In this document: positions 1-6,255 of the stretch, piece after piece
Numbering within the stretch: the first letter of the stretch is position 1
How the letters are laid out: every line of letters begins with the position of its first letter
Notes under the pieces: generated by a model
Told to the model about the DNA's origin: nothing
Seen by the model: only the letters and a program-made list of their open reading frames with translations
Database searches by the model: none
NCBI GenBank assembly: GCA_002498985.1
Contig: DAJO01000019.1
Location: 1,133-33,692 of the forward strand
From: Euryarchaeota archaeon UBA257
Lineage (GTDB): Archaea; Thermoplasmatota; Poseidoniia; Poseidoniales; Thalassarchaeaceae
DNA: 32,560 nucleotides
Direction: 5' to 3'
Position numbers and translations under genes: made by a program

Positions 1-105
1 TATATGGATAAAGGTCTTATTGAAGAAGAAGGACCTTCCGATATAATTGAAAAACCTAAAACGGATAGATTGAAAGAATTCCTTTCGGCTATGGACGAAG
101 AATGA
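1..105 (+). CDS. C-terminal end of polar amino-acid ABC transporter ATPase (partial)
   Basis: The window opens inside a reading frame that ends in TGA at 103-105. The 34 visible residues include MDKGLIEEEGPSDII, then a KP..R..EFLSAMDEE tail. This is the characteristic end of GlnQ/HisP-type ATPases (MD.G.I.EEG.P.EIF..P...R...FL). The protein would energise uptake of a polar amino acid at the membrane. All catalytic motifs lie upstream of the window, so the assignment rests only on this C-terminal signature. It converges on glutamate dehydrogenase with 8 bases between the stop codons, which fits amino-acid uptake and use but does not prove a link. Confidence 0.72.
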   Translation, partial: YMDKGLIEEEGPSDIIEKPKTDRLKEFLSAMDEE

Positions 106-120
106 ATATAAATTTATATT
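105..120. terminator. A/T palindrome between convergent stop codons
   Basis: A perfect 16-base palindrome (AATATAAATTTATATT) covers the last base of the ABC ATPase stop codon and the whole gdhA stop codon. It occupies the entire convergent junction. A bidirectional termination role is plausible, but the sequence is pure A/T, so chance palindromy is also likely. Confidence 0.25.
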
Positions 121-1469
121 AATCCTTGAGCTGTCATTGCTTCAGCAATTTTGAGGAAACCTGCAATATTAGCACCCGCTACATAATTGTCAGGCATCCC
201 ATATTTTTCAGCAGTTTCAGCCGCATTCTTATGTATATTGACCATTATCTGGTCTAATTTAGAATCAACTTCTTCTCGAGTCCAGTTGTATCTCAATGAA
301 TTTTGTGACATTTCAAGTCCAGATGTTGCAACTCCTCCTGCATTACTCGCTTTACCAGGTGCAAACATTACACCATTACTTAGGAAAACTTCTACTGCTT
401 CAGGGGTGCAAGGCATGTTAGCACCTTCTGCAACAGCCATTACTTGGTTATTAACAAGCATTTCTGCCTCCTCTCCATTTATCTCGTTTTGAGTAGCACA
501 TGGAAGTGCGACATCGACATTAACATTCCATAATCCATTTGATGCAGGCTCCGGTTCAGAAGCAGTGAAAGTAGAACTAGAGTATTTCTCTGCATACTCT
601 GAAATTCGTCCACGGCGATTATTTTTTAAATCCATAATCCAAGATAATTTTTCTCTGTCAATACCTTCAGAGTCATAAATAAATCCACTAGAGTCAGACA
701 TTGTGACCGGTTTTCCACCGAGATCTAAAACTTTCTCACAAGCGAATTGCGCGACATTACCTGAACCTGAAATTGAAACTGTTGCACCCTCAAAAGATTT
801 ATTTTTTGTAGCAAGCATTTCTCTAGCGAAATAAACTAGACCGTATCCCGTAGCTTCAGGCCTAATTAGAGACCCACCGTATGAAATTCCCTTACCTGTA
901 AGTACACCAGTAAACTCATTTGCTAATTTTTTATACATTCCAAAGAGGAAACCAATTTCTCTTCCTCCGACACCGATATCTCCCGCAGGAACATCCAGGT
1001 TGGCTCCAATATGCCTCCATAGTTCCATCATAAAAGATTGGCAGAAACGCATTACTTCGGCATCCGTCTTACCTTTTGGGTCGAAATCTGAGCCACCTTT
1101 CCCGCCCCCCATAGGCAATCCGGTCAAGCTATTCTTGAATACTTGCTCAAATGCTAAAAATTTAAGAATTGACTGATTAACAGAAGGATGGAAACGAAGC
1201 CCTCCTTTGTAAGGACCTATGGCACTATTCATTTGGATTCTGAATCCACGATTAACATTTAATTTACCACTATCATCATACCAAGGTACCCTAAATTGTA
1301 TTATTCTCTCTGCTTCAACCATTGATTCTACTACAGGTAAGTATTCAGGATGTGCCTGAATAACTGGAACTAAACTTTCCAGAACCTCTTCCACCGCTTG
1401 ATGGAATTCAGGTTGGTTCGGGTCTCTTGCAATTACACTATCGTATACTTTTTTCATTGTATTATCCAT
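114..1469 (-). CDS. gdhA: NADP-type glutamate dehydrogenase, hexameric bacterial class
   Basis: Catalyses reversible reductive amination of 2-oxoglutarate to glutamate, the main ammonium assimilation step. The sequence follows the E. coli GdhA pattern throughout: RDPNQPEF near the start, SAIGPYKGGLRFHPSVN, the active-site lysine in PMGGGKGGSDFDPKGK, DIGVGGREIGF, GSLIRPEATGYG, the Rossmann segment SGSGNVAQ, and EGANMP / FAPGKASNAGGVATSGLEM. The frame opens earlier, at 1568, but the first 33 residues resemble no GDH and have no ribosome site. The ATG at 1469 follows GGTGA by 5 bases and gives 451 residues, close to the 447 of E. coli, so I chose it. It lies downstream of the HD-domain gene on the same strand and is probably co-transcribed. 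Closeness to bacterial rather than archaeal GDHs suggests horizontal acquisition. Confidence 0.96.
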   Translation of the reverse strand: MDNTMKKVYDSVIARDPNQPEFHQAVEEVLESLVPVIQAHPEYLPVVESMVEAERIIQFRVPWYDDSGKLNVNRGFRIQMNSAIGPYKGGLRFHPSVNQSILKFLAFEQVFKNSLTGLPMGGGKGGSDFDPKGKTDAEVMRFCQSFMMELWRHIGANLDVPAGDIGVGGREIGFLFGMYKKLANEFTGVLTGKGISYGGSLIRPEATGYGLVYFAREMLATKNKSFEGATVSISGSGNVAQFACEKVLDLGGKPVTMSDSSGFIYDSEGIDREKLSWIMDLKNNRRGRISEYAEKYSSSTFTASEPEPASNGLWNVNVDVALPCATQNEINGEEAEMLVNNQVMAVAEGANMPCTPEAVEVFLSNGVMFAPGKASNAGGVATSGLEMSQNSLRYNWTREEVDSKLDQIMVNIHKNAAETAEKYGMPDNYVAGANIAGFLKIAEAMTAQGLI

Positions 1470-1571
1470 GGGATTCACCAGGGTTTCCGAATCTTGACTA
1501 GTTATCGGGCGAGCAGAGCACTGACTAACCCCTTTTGAATGGTATGGATTGAACAACTCATTAAACATTAG

Positions 1572-2888
1572 TTAAGAGAAAATATGCTCATCTGCGAGAC
1601 GGCTAACTATCTTCTCATAGCCTGGTAAAGTCATCACATAAACTACTTCTTGAGAAACCTGCCTCTTCCTTAATGCCTCTGCTATAGGTGTATGATCTTT
1701 GAACCACCTAGTTTTTCCATCGTCACCAATTATTCTAATATCTACCTGAGACATACGAGGTTCGGAAAGTAATAATTTGACAGATGGGACATCTATCGCA
1801 ACATACCCTTTATCTAGCCCCGCACGTTTAGCAATTTCATCTTCAAGCTCAATTCTTTCGGAAGAGTTGGATGCTAAATGGATTAATTTTTCAATTGTTT
1901 CTTTGGGTAAATCTTGTTTTCTACGACTAGTAGAAATTTTCAAAAGTTGCCTATACTTCAATCTTCGAATCATATCTCTAGCAAACTTCCCTGAATCATA
2001 AAGTGCGCCCCAAATTTCAGAATCTACTCTTTTTTGTAGATCTATTGAATCAGGTAAATCATCAACACTTCTCTCAACAGCTCTAGAAAGCATGATTTCA
2101 GTTATTCTAGTCACTCTATGGAAATAAACTGCACTATACATCAGACCTCTGGCCATCATCATACCTTCTAATGCAGGTAATCCTCCTTCTTCGACGGCTA
2201 CGTCCCCCCCATGCCTCTCTAAACATTCAATTAATCTGTGATGATCAATTATCCCATGTTTAACGCCAGTAAAATGAGAATCTCTCAATAAATAGTCCAT
2301 TTGATCGCAGTCAACAGGCCCGTGAATTAAATGAGATAATGTGTCGTCCTGATACACAAAATTCTGTTTCCCTTCCACCCATTCAAGCAGGTTTCTTTCA
2401 GTACCGCCAGCGTCTGGGCCACGGATAAGTCCGGCAACTTCTTTAGGTTCAATATCAAAAGATTCTAGAATCTCTGGGATACTTCTTCTATTTGAAAAAT
2501 ACTTACCCTCGTCATCTCTTAGAACATCATATTCACCTAAGATTATCCCTTCAGTGATAGACATGTGGTCAAGTCCACCTCTTTCATGGAGAATATGTTC
2601 CAGAGTGTGAGAATAGGGTCCATGCCCTACATCATGCAACATCCCAGCAACTTGAACGGTTGATTTGTCATGCTCGTTCAATGATATAGATTCAGCCATC
2701 AATCCCGCGATATGAGATACACCTAGAGAATGCTCAAACCTAGTATGGTGAGCACCAGGAAATACAAGATGTGCCAACCCCAGTTGCTTAATATGGCTGA
2801 GTTTATTCATTTCAGGAGTTTTCAATAATTCTTCTCTAACTCCATCGATTCTAAATTGACCGTGAATTGCGTCATTAATCACCTTCAT
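1572..2888 (-). CDS. HD-superfamily phosphohydrolase (dNTPase-like)
   Basis: 438 residues with a metal-binding HD core: HHTRFEHSLGVSHI at about 47-60 (metal ligand H53), AGMLHDVGHGPYSH at 81-94 (the HD pair is 85-86), and DCDQMDYLLRDS further on supplying the later aspartate. This order is that of COG1078 / YdhJ-like and SAMHD1-related enzymes, which hydrolyse dNTPs or other phosphoesters. The substrate cannot be read from the sequence. The start is strongly supported by GAGGTGGTCC directly upstream of the ATG. It is divergent from the RHH regulator and lies upstream of gdhA. A role in nucleotide pool control is an inference from the family. Confidence 0.88.
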   Translation of the reverse strand: MKVINDAIHGQFRIDGVREELLKTPEMNKLSHIKQLGLAHLVFPGAHHTRFEHSLGVSHIAGLMAESISLNEHDKSTVQVAGMLHDVGHGPYSHTLEHILHERGGLDHMSITEGIILGEYDVLRDDEGKYFSNRRSIPEILESFDIEPKEVAGLIRGPDAGGTERNLLEWVEGKQNFVYQDDTLSHLIHGPVDCDQMDYLLRDSHFTGVKHGIIDHHRLIECLERHGGDVAVEEGGLPALEGMMMARGLMYSAVYFHRVTRITEIMLSRAVERSVDDLPDSIDLQKRVDSEIWGALYDSGKFARDMIRRLKYRQLLKISTSRRKQDLPKETIEKLIHLASNSSERIELEDEIAKRAGLDKGYVAIDVPSVKLLLSEPRMSQVDIRIIGDDGKTRWFKDHTPIAEALRKRQVSQEVVYVMTLPGYEKIVSRLADEHIFS

Positions 2889-2942
2889 TGGACCACCTCT
2901 GGTAAAGCCAAAGAGCAGCCCCTATTGAATCGCTCTATAATT

Positions 2943-2953
2943 CTAAATATTTA
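2943..2953 (-). promoter_or_regulatory. Candidate TATA box for the HD-gdhA unit
   Basis: An AT-rich TAAATATTTA element lies about 55-65 bases upstream of the HD gene start on the minus strand. That leaves room for a transcript start near 2917 and a short leader carrying the strong GAGGTGGTCC ribosome site. Position and composition fit an archaeal TATA box. No BRE could be confirmed. Confidence 0.35.
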
Positions 2954-2964
2954 ATCGTAAAAAA

Positions 2965-3004
2965 ATTACCAATTTGTAATACATACGCAATTCAATTGCA
3001 TTAC
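2965..3004. promoter_or_regulatory. Clustered inverted repeats, candidate RHH operator
   Basis: The divergent intergenic region holds three spaced half-sites: ATTAC (2965-2969), GTAAT (2976-2980) and ATTAC (3000-3004). The first two form an inverted repeat around CAATTT. Between the second and third is the perfect 13-base palindrome GCAATTCAATTGC (2987-2999). Such arrays suit dimeric ribbon-helix-helix repressors, and the adjacent gene encodes one. Autoregulation, with control of the divergent HD gene, is the simplest reading. The region is A/T-rich, which raises the chance background. Confidence 0.4.
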
Positions 3005-3040
3005 ATTTATGTGCTAGACGCATCCTGCTTAGGCTGAGGG

Positions 3041-3418
3041 ATGACAGTGAGAGGACAAAGCCCAATGGTTTCATTGAGGATTCCAGAGGATTATCTACTG
3101 GCCTTAGATCAAAGAATAGGCTTTGATGGAATGAGAAATCGTTCAGATGTCATCAGAGATGCAGTGAGGCGTTTATTAGAAGTGAATGTAGTCGAACACG
3201 GAGATACTGTCAAAGTTGATTTGGGGCCAGAATTGACGATTTTAATGAATGACTTCTGCAAAATTCATGCTGAAAAACCAGAAACTGTACTTAAAGCAGC
3301 AGCTAGAAACTATATTCGAAGAGAAACAATTGAAGGTATGTCTGTGACAAAACTTCTCCAAGAGCGCATGGATGAGCTAAGTGCGCGATTCAATGATGAT
3401 TCGAACGCTCAGAGGTGA
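3041..3418 (+). CDS. CopG/Arc-type regulator with two tandem ribbon-helix-helix motifs
   Basis: 125 residues. Residues 9-46 form a clear RHH DNA-binding unit: strand MVSLRIPE, then two helices carrying NRSDVIRDAVRRLLE. Residues about 56-94 repeat the pattern more loosely: strand TVKVDLGPE, a helix ending at FCKIH, then KPETVLKAAARNYIRR. The protein therefore looks like a two-RHH chain, followed by a short charged helix. It lacks the His/Cys nickel ligands and ACT-like domain of NikR. Likely a DNA-binding transcription factor acting at the palindromes just upstream. Either the ATG at 3041 (little leader) or the one at 3065 (preceded by GAGAGGAC) could be the start. Its stop codon is embedded in the ribosome site of the next small gene, so the two are probably co-translated. 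Confidence 0.82.
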   Translation: MTVRGQSPMVSLRIPEDYLLALDQRIGFDGMRNRSDVIRDAVRRLLEVNVVEHGDTVKVDLGPELTILMNDFCKIHAEKPETVLKAAARNYIRRETIEGMSVTKLLQERMDELSARFNDDSNAQR

Positions 3419-3422
3419 GAGA

Positions 3423-3623
3423 ATGAGCGAGGATGGGATGCACAAAAACGTGGGGGGGCATAAAAGCCCCCTCACCCAACAGCATCAAACGAGAATTACT
3501 GTTGGATTTTCAGGAATTAGAAGCAGAGCAAGATTAAGCAACGCTGTAGGATATGATGCGAAAGAAGTCCCTAGATTTTCTCGAGGGAAAACTCGAATCA
3601 CAGATAGAGAAAAATTACTCTAG
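3423..3623 (+). CDS. Small basic hypothetical protein
   Basis: A 66-residue frame whose ATG follows AGAGGTGAG, a strong ribosome site that overlaps the stop codon of the RHH regulator. The frame extends further upstream to 3381, but only the 3423 start has this site. The product begins MSEDGMHKNVGG and has a basic, Arg-rich second half (GIRSRARLSNA, FSRGKTRITDREKLL). I recognise no family, signal peptide or membrane helix. A strong G/C hairpin (3450-3475) lies within its early codons. It may be a small nucleic-acid-binding protein, or a leader peptide whose translation affects the downstream helicase gene. The good ribosome site is the main reason to believe it is translated. Confidence 0.5.
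   Translation: MSEDGMHKNVGGHKSPLTQQHQTRITVGFSGIRSRARLSNAVGYDAKEVPRFSRGKTRITDREKLL
3450..3475 (+). other. Strong G/C RNA hairpin inside the small ORF
   Basis: GTGGGGGGGC pairs with GCCCCCTCAC over ten positions (one G-U) around an ATAAAA loop. This is far more stable than anything else in the surrounding A/T-rich sequence. No T-tract follows, so it is not an obvious terminator. Placement a few codons after a ribosome site suggests an effect on translation or transcript stability. Confidence 0.55.
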
Positions 3624-3639
3624 AACTCAAACACACACC

Positions 3640-3662
3640 GCTCCGTACTTTTCGTACGGAGC
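3640..3662 (+). promoter_or_regulatory. Hairpin that buries the helicase Shine-Dalgarno
   Basis: GCTCCGTAC and GTACGGAGC form a perfect 9-base-pair stem with a TTTTC loop. The 3' arm contains GGAG (3658-3661), which sits 7 bases before the ATG of the XPD helicase and is the only ribosome site there. If folded in RNA, the stem would mask translation initiation. As DNA it could equally be a protein-binding palindrome. Confidence 0.55.
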
Positions 3663-3668
3663 ACCCTG

Positions 3669-5741
3669 ATGAAAGACAATCTTCTTGGTCGTTCTATTGT
3701 CAGGTTTACTTTCATGGAACACGCTGACAATATCCGGGTCGGCAATTTTGTGGCTCATGATAAATTGAGAAGTGCACAAGAAAAGATGATAACAGAAGGC
3801 ATAATTGCCTTAGAGAAAGAGGGTTTTCTATTTGCAGCGGCGCCTACTGGAATTGGAAAAACAGCAGCTTCATTGGCTGCTGCAATAGAAATAGCTAGAA
3901 ATAGTGATTACCCTAAACAAGTTTTATTTTTAACAGGAAGGCAATCACAACACAAGATAGTAGTCGAAACAATAAAGAGTATAAATTCTAAATTGGAGCA
4001 AGAAATACCCGATGTCAAAGTTGTAGACATTATTGGTAGAGAATCCATGTGCGAAGAAGTCGATAGAATTACTGGGAAATGCTCTTGTGAAGAAAATATT
4101 GTAGAGGGGAGTAAACAGAAAAGAAGAGATGACCTAAAAGAGCTTATCTTACAAAGCCCAATACATGTTGATGAAGTAATCAAAATTGGGAGAAAAAAGA
4201 AAATTTGTTCTTGGACAGCTGCCAGATCGGCAGTAAGAGAATGTGACATCTTGATTTGTGACTATAATCATGTTTTTATCGAAAATGTTAGTGAAAGTTC
4301 ATTGACCGCGATGAAGATAGATTTAGAACATTGTATATTAGTTGTTGACGAAGCACATAATCTGCCTGATAGAATAAGAAATGGACTCGAGAGAAGAGCG
4401 ATAATGAAAATCTTTCGAGATTCTCGATTAGAGATTGACGAATATCTTGGTTCAAAAGAACAGGAAATAAAAAAACTTGATTTATCAGAATTAAAAGATA
4501 ATAATGATATTTATAGTATAAAAAAAGCACTTAGACAAATGACGAAGTTAGAAAAACAAATGAAAATTTGGTATAAAATGAAAGAAAACGATTTGGTAAA
4601 GTCTGGCAAAAAAGATATGAAAATACCGACTATTGACTTCATTGGTGAAATAGATTCGATACTTAAGGAAGAGCTAAATATTGAAATTAATAATAATTAT
4701 TCCATTTTAAAAGAATTAATTATTCAATTACGTAGAGTAAAGGTTGACCAGGATGATGATGATGAAAAAGAAACTGCAAGTACTAGACTAGCAGAATTAC
4801 TTGCAATAACATTAGAATATTTACATAACAATGCACTAGTATTGGTTTTCGACCTACTCGGAGATGAAGGTAGGGTCAGAAGTTTCCTATTAGATCCGGG
4901 AGTTATTAGTGGCCCTATTTTTTCAAGTACTAGTGGAGCTATACTAATGTCAGGCACACTTTTCCCGCCAGAAATGTATGCAGATTTACTACGGATACCT
5001 AAGTCAAGAAAAGTCATAATGACCGAATATGATTCGCCATTTTTAGCAGATAAAAGACCTATCTTAGTAGCCAAAGACGTCACTACCAAATATACTGAAA
5101 GGAATCTGGAGAATACAGAAAAGATTCGAGAACACATTCTAGCAGTTATTATGAATACTCCTGGACATATTGCTTTTTTCTCACCAAGCTACGCATTAAT
5201 GGATGATGTATTAGGAGATGCAAACTGGTTACCAGGACATATTAGAATAATAGATGAGGAGAAAAGAATGTCTAAGAGCAGAGTTAACGGGATAGTTGAC
5301 GAATTACTTAATGAAAGAAGAAATAAGAGACAGATTCTATTGGCAGGTGTTCTGAGTGGTAAGTTAGCAGAAGGTGTTGATTATCCAAACAATATTCTAG
5401 ATGCTGTGATTTGTCTCGGGCTTCCTCTAGCCCCTCCGAGTGCTAGACAGGATGCATTGAAAGATTATTATGTGGGAAGATTTGGTAATAATAAAGCATG
5501 GAGATATACGAGTTCTCAACCAGCTATTAACAGTATATTGCAAGCATTAGGCAGACCTATTAGAAAATCTGCAGATAGAGCTATTGTAATATTACTTGAA
5601 AAAAGAATAATGATGAGGCAATTCAGAAATTGTCTTCCCGTTAATGTGGATATTTTTGAATCTCCTGACCATAATAGAACAGGTAGACTGACAAAAAATT
5701 TCTTCAAGAGAAATCCTGAACCCGCTACTGAGAGAGAATGA
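3669..5741 (+). CDS. XPD/Rad3-family Fe-S DNA helicase
   Basis: A 690-residue superfamily 2 helicase, expected to unwind DNA 5' to 3' in repair. Walker A is AAPTGIGKT (about 57-65). Four cysteines, C128, C138, C140 and C180 (the last in KICSW), lie between Walker A and the DEAH box as in the XPD iron-sulfur cluster. Motif II is VVDEAHN (225-231), and motif VI is QALGRPIR near the C-terminus, followed by RAIVILLEKR. The charged middle region (about 235-400) corresponds to the Arch domain and is rich in Lys/Glu. Length is slightly above typical archaeal XPD. The start at 3669 has GGAG 7 bases upstream; the ATG at 3714 is an alternative with no ribosome site. It follows the RHH/small protein pair and precedes an unknown small gene on the same strand. 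Confidence 0.93.
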   Translation: MKDNLLGRSIVRFTFMEHADNIRVGNFVAHDKLRSAQEKMITEGIIALEKEGFLFAAAPTGIGKTAASLAAAIEIARNSDYPKQVLFLTGRQSQHKIVVETIKSINSKLEQEIPDVKVVDIIGRESMCEEVDRITGKCSCEENIVEGSKQKRRDDLKELILQSPIHVDEVIKIGRKKKICSWTAARSAVRECDILICDYNHVFIENVSESSLTAMKIDLEHCILVVDEAHNLPDRIRNGLERRAIMKIFRDSRLEIDEYLGSKEQEIKKLDLSELKDNNDIYSIKKALRQMTKLEKQMKIWYKMKENDLVKSGKKDMKIPTIDFIGEIDSILKEELNIEINNNYSILKELIIQLRRVKVDQDDDDEKETASTRLAELLAITLEYLHNNALVLVFDLLGDEGRVRSFLLDPGVISGPIFSSTSGAILMSGTLFPPEMYADLLRIPKSRKVIMTEYDSPFLADKRPILVAKDVTTKYTERNLENTEKIREHILAVIMNTPGHIAFFSPSYALMDDVLGDANWLPGHIRIIDEEKRMSKSRVNGIVDELLNERRNKRQILLAGVLSGKLAEGVDYPNNILDAVICLGLPLAPPSARQDALKDYYVGRFGNNKAWRYTSSQPAINSILQALGRPIRKSADRAIVILLEKRIMMRQFRNCLPVNVDIFESPDHNRTGRLTKNFFKRNPEPATERE

Positions 5742-5778
5742 ACGACGGGTTCATCCGGGATGGTAGTTTCGAAAGAGC

Positions 5779-6255
5779 ATGGAACTAACGTGGCAAAGGC
5801 ATGAAATCAAAATTCTTGACAAAGAATTGTATGTTAAAAATCATATGCAAATCTCCACAAATGGTTTGGATACAAACGCACAAAGGTTACATAGAGATTT
5901 TATTACAAATCTTCCTCATTTATCTGAAGTTAGGAATGACCATATGGCAATAGTCGCAGATATTGGTTCCGATATAGAGGCTGGAATAAGCAATAATAGG
6001 AGTATATTATCAACTGAAGATTTATTGAATGAATTTAATGGAGAAATGGATGGGAAGGGAATTTCTCTCCCAATAAAAATTGCTTCTTCTGATGATATAA
6101 TCATCCAAAGTAGAATGGAAAATGAAAACCAGATTGTTCAGATAATTTCGGCAGAAATCAATGGGGGGATATTTAGGAGTTTTATTATGCCAAACGGTTG
6201 TGAGATAACTGGTGTCTCAAGTGGGAACGGAATTATAGAAATTCTATTTCTTTAA
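5779..6255 (+). CDS. Small protein with Hsp20/alpha-crystallin-like C-terminus (tentative)
   Basis: 158 residues, soluble, no signal peptide. I do not recognise a full-length family. The last 35 residues (GGIFRSFIMPNGCEITGV..., then NGIIEILFL) match the order of the final strands of the alpha-crystallin domain (FRRSF.LP, a turn, then NGVL.I.LP). The segment around HMAIVADIG is reminiscent of the opening strand (VVADLPG). The middle is unusual: an acidic stretch replaces the expected hydrophobic strands. It could be a divergent small heat-shock-type chaperone or merely share strand patterning. It begins 37 bases after the helicase gene on the same strand, so it may be co-transcribed. Its last 12 bases overlap the end of the giant surface-protein gene on the other strand. 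Confidence 0.4.
   Translation: MELTWQRHEIKILDKELYVKNHMQISTNGLDTNAQRLHRDFITNLPHLSEVRNDHMAIVADIGSDIEAGISNNRSILSTEDLLNEFNGEMDGKGISLPIKIASSDDIIIQSRMENENQIVQIISAEINGGIFRSFIMPNGCEITGVSSGNGIIEILFL

Noticed and set aside
3041..3418. NikR nickel regulator
   Set aside because: Only the RHH domain fits; the His/Cys nickel ligands and C-terminal ACT-like domain are missing.
3041..3623. Toxin-antitoxin pair (RHH antitoxin plus small basic toxin)
   Set aside because: The small protein shows no RelE, MazF, HicA or other toxin signature and the regulator has a second RHH-like half rather than a toxin-binding tail. Context favours linkage to the helicase, though a novel pair cannot be fully excluded.
3908..4249. 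Minus-strand frame of 113 codons inside the helicase gene
   Set aside because: Antisense of the Fe-S cluster region of XPD, whose motifs are unmistakable on the plus strand.
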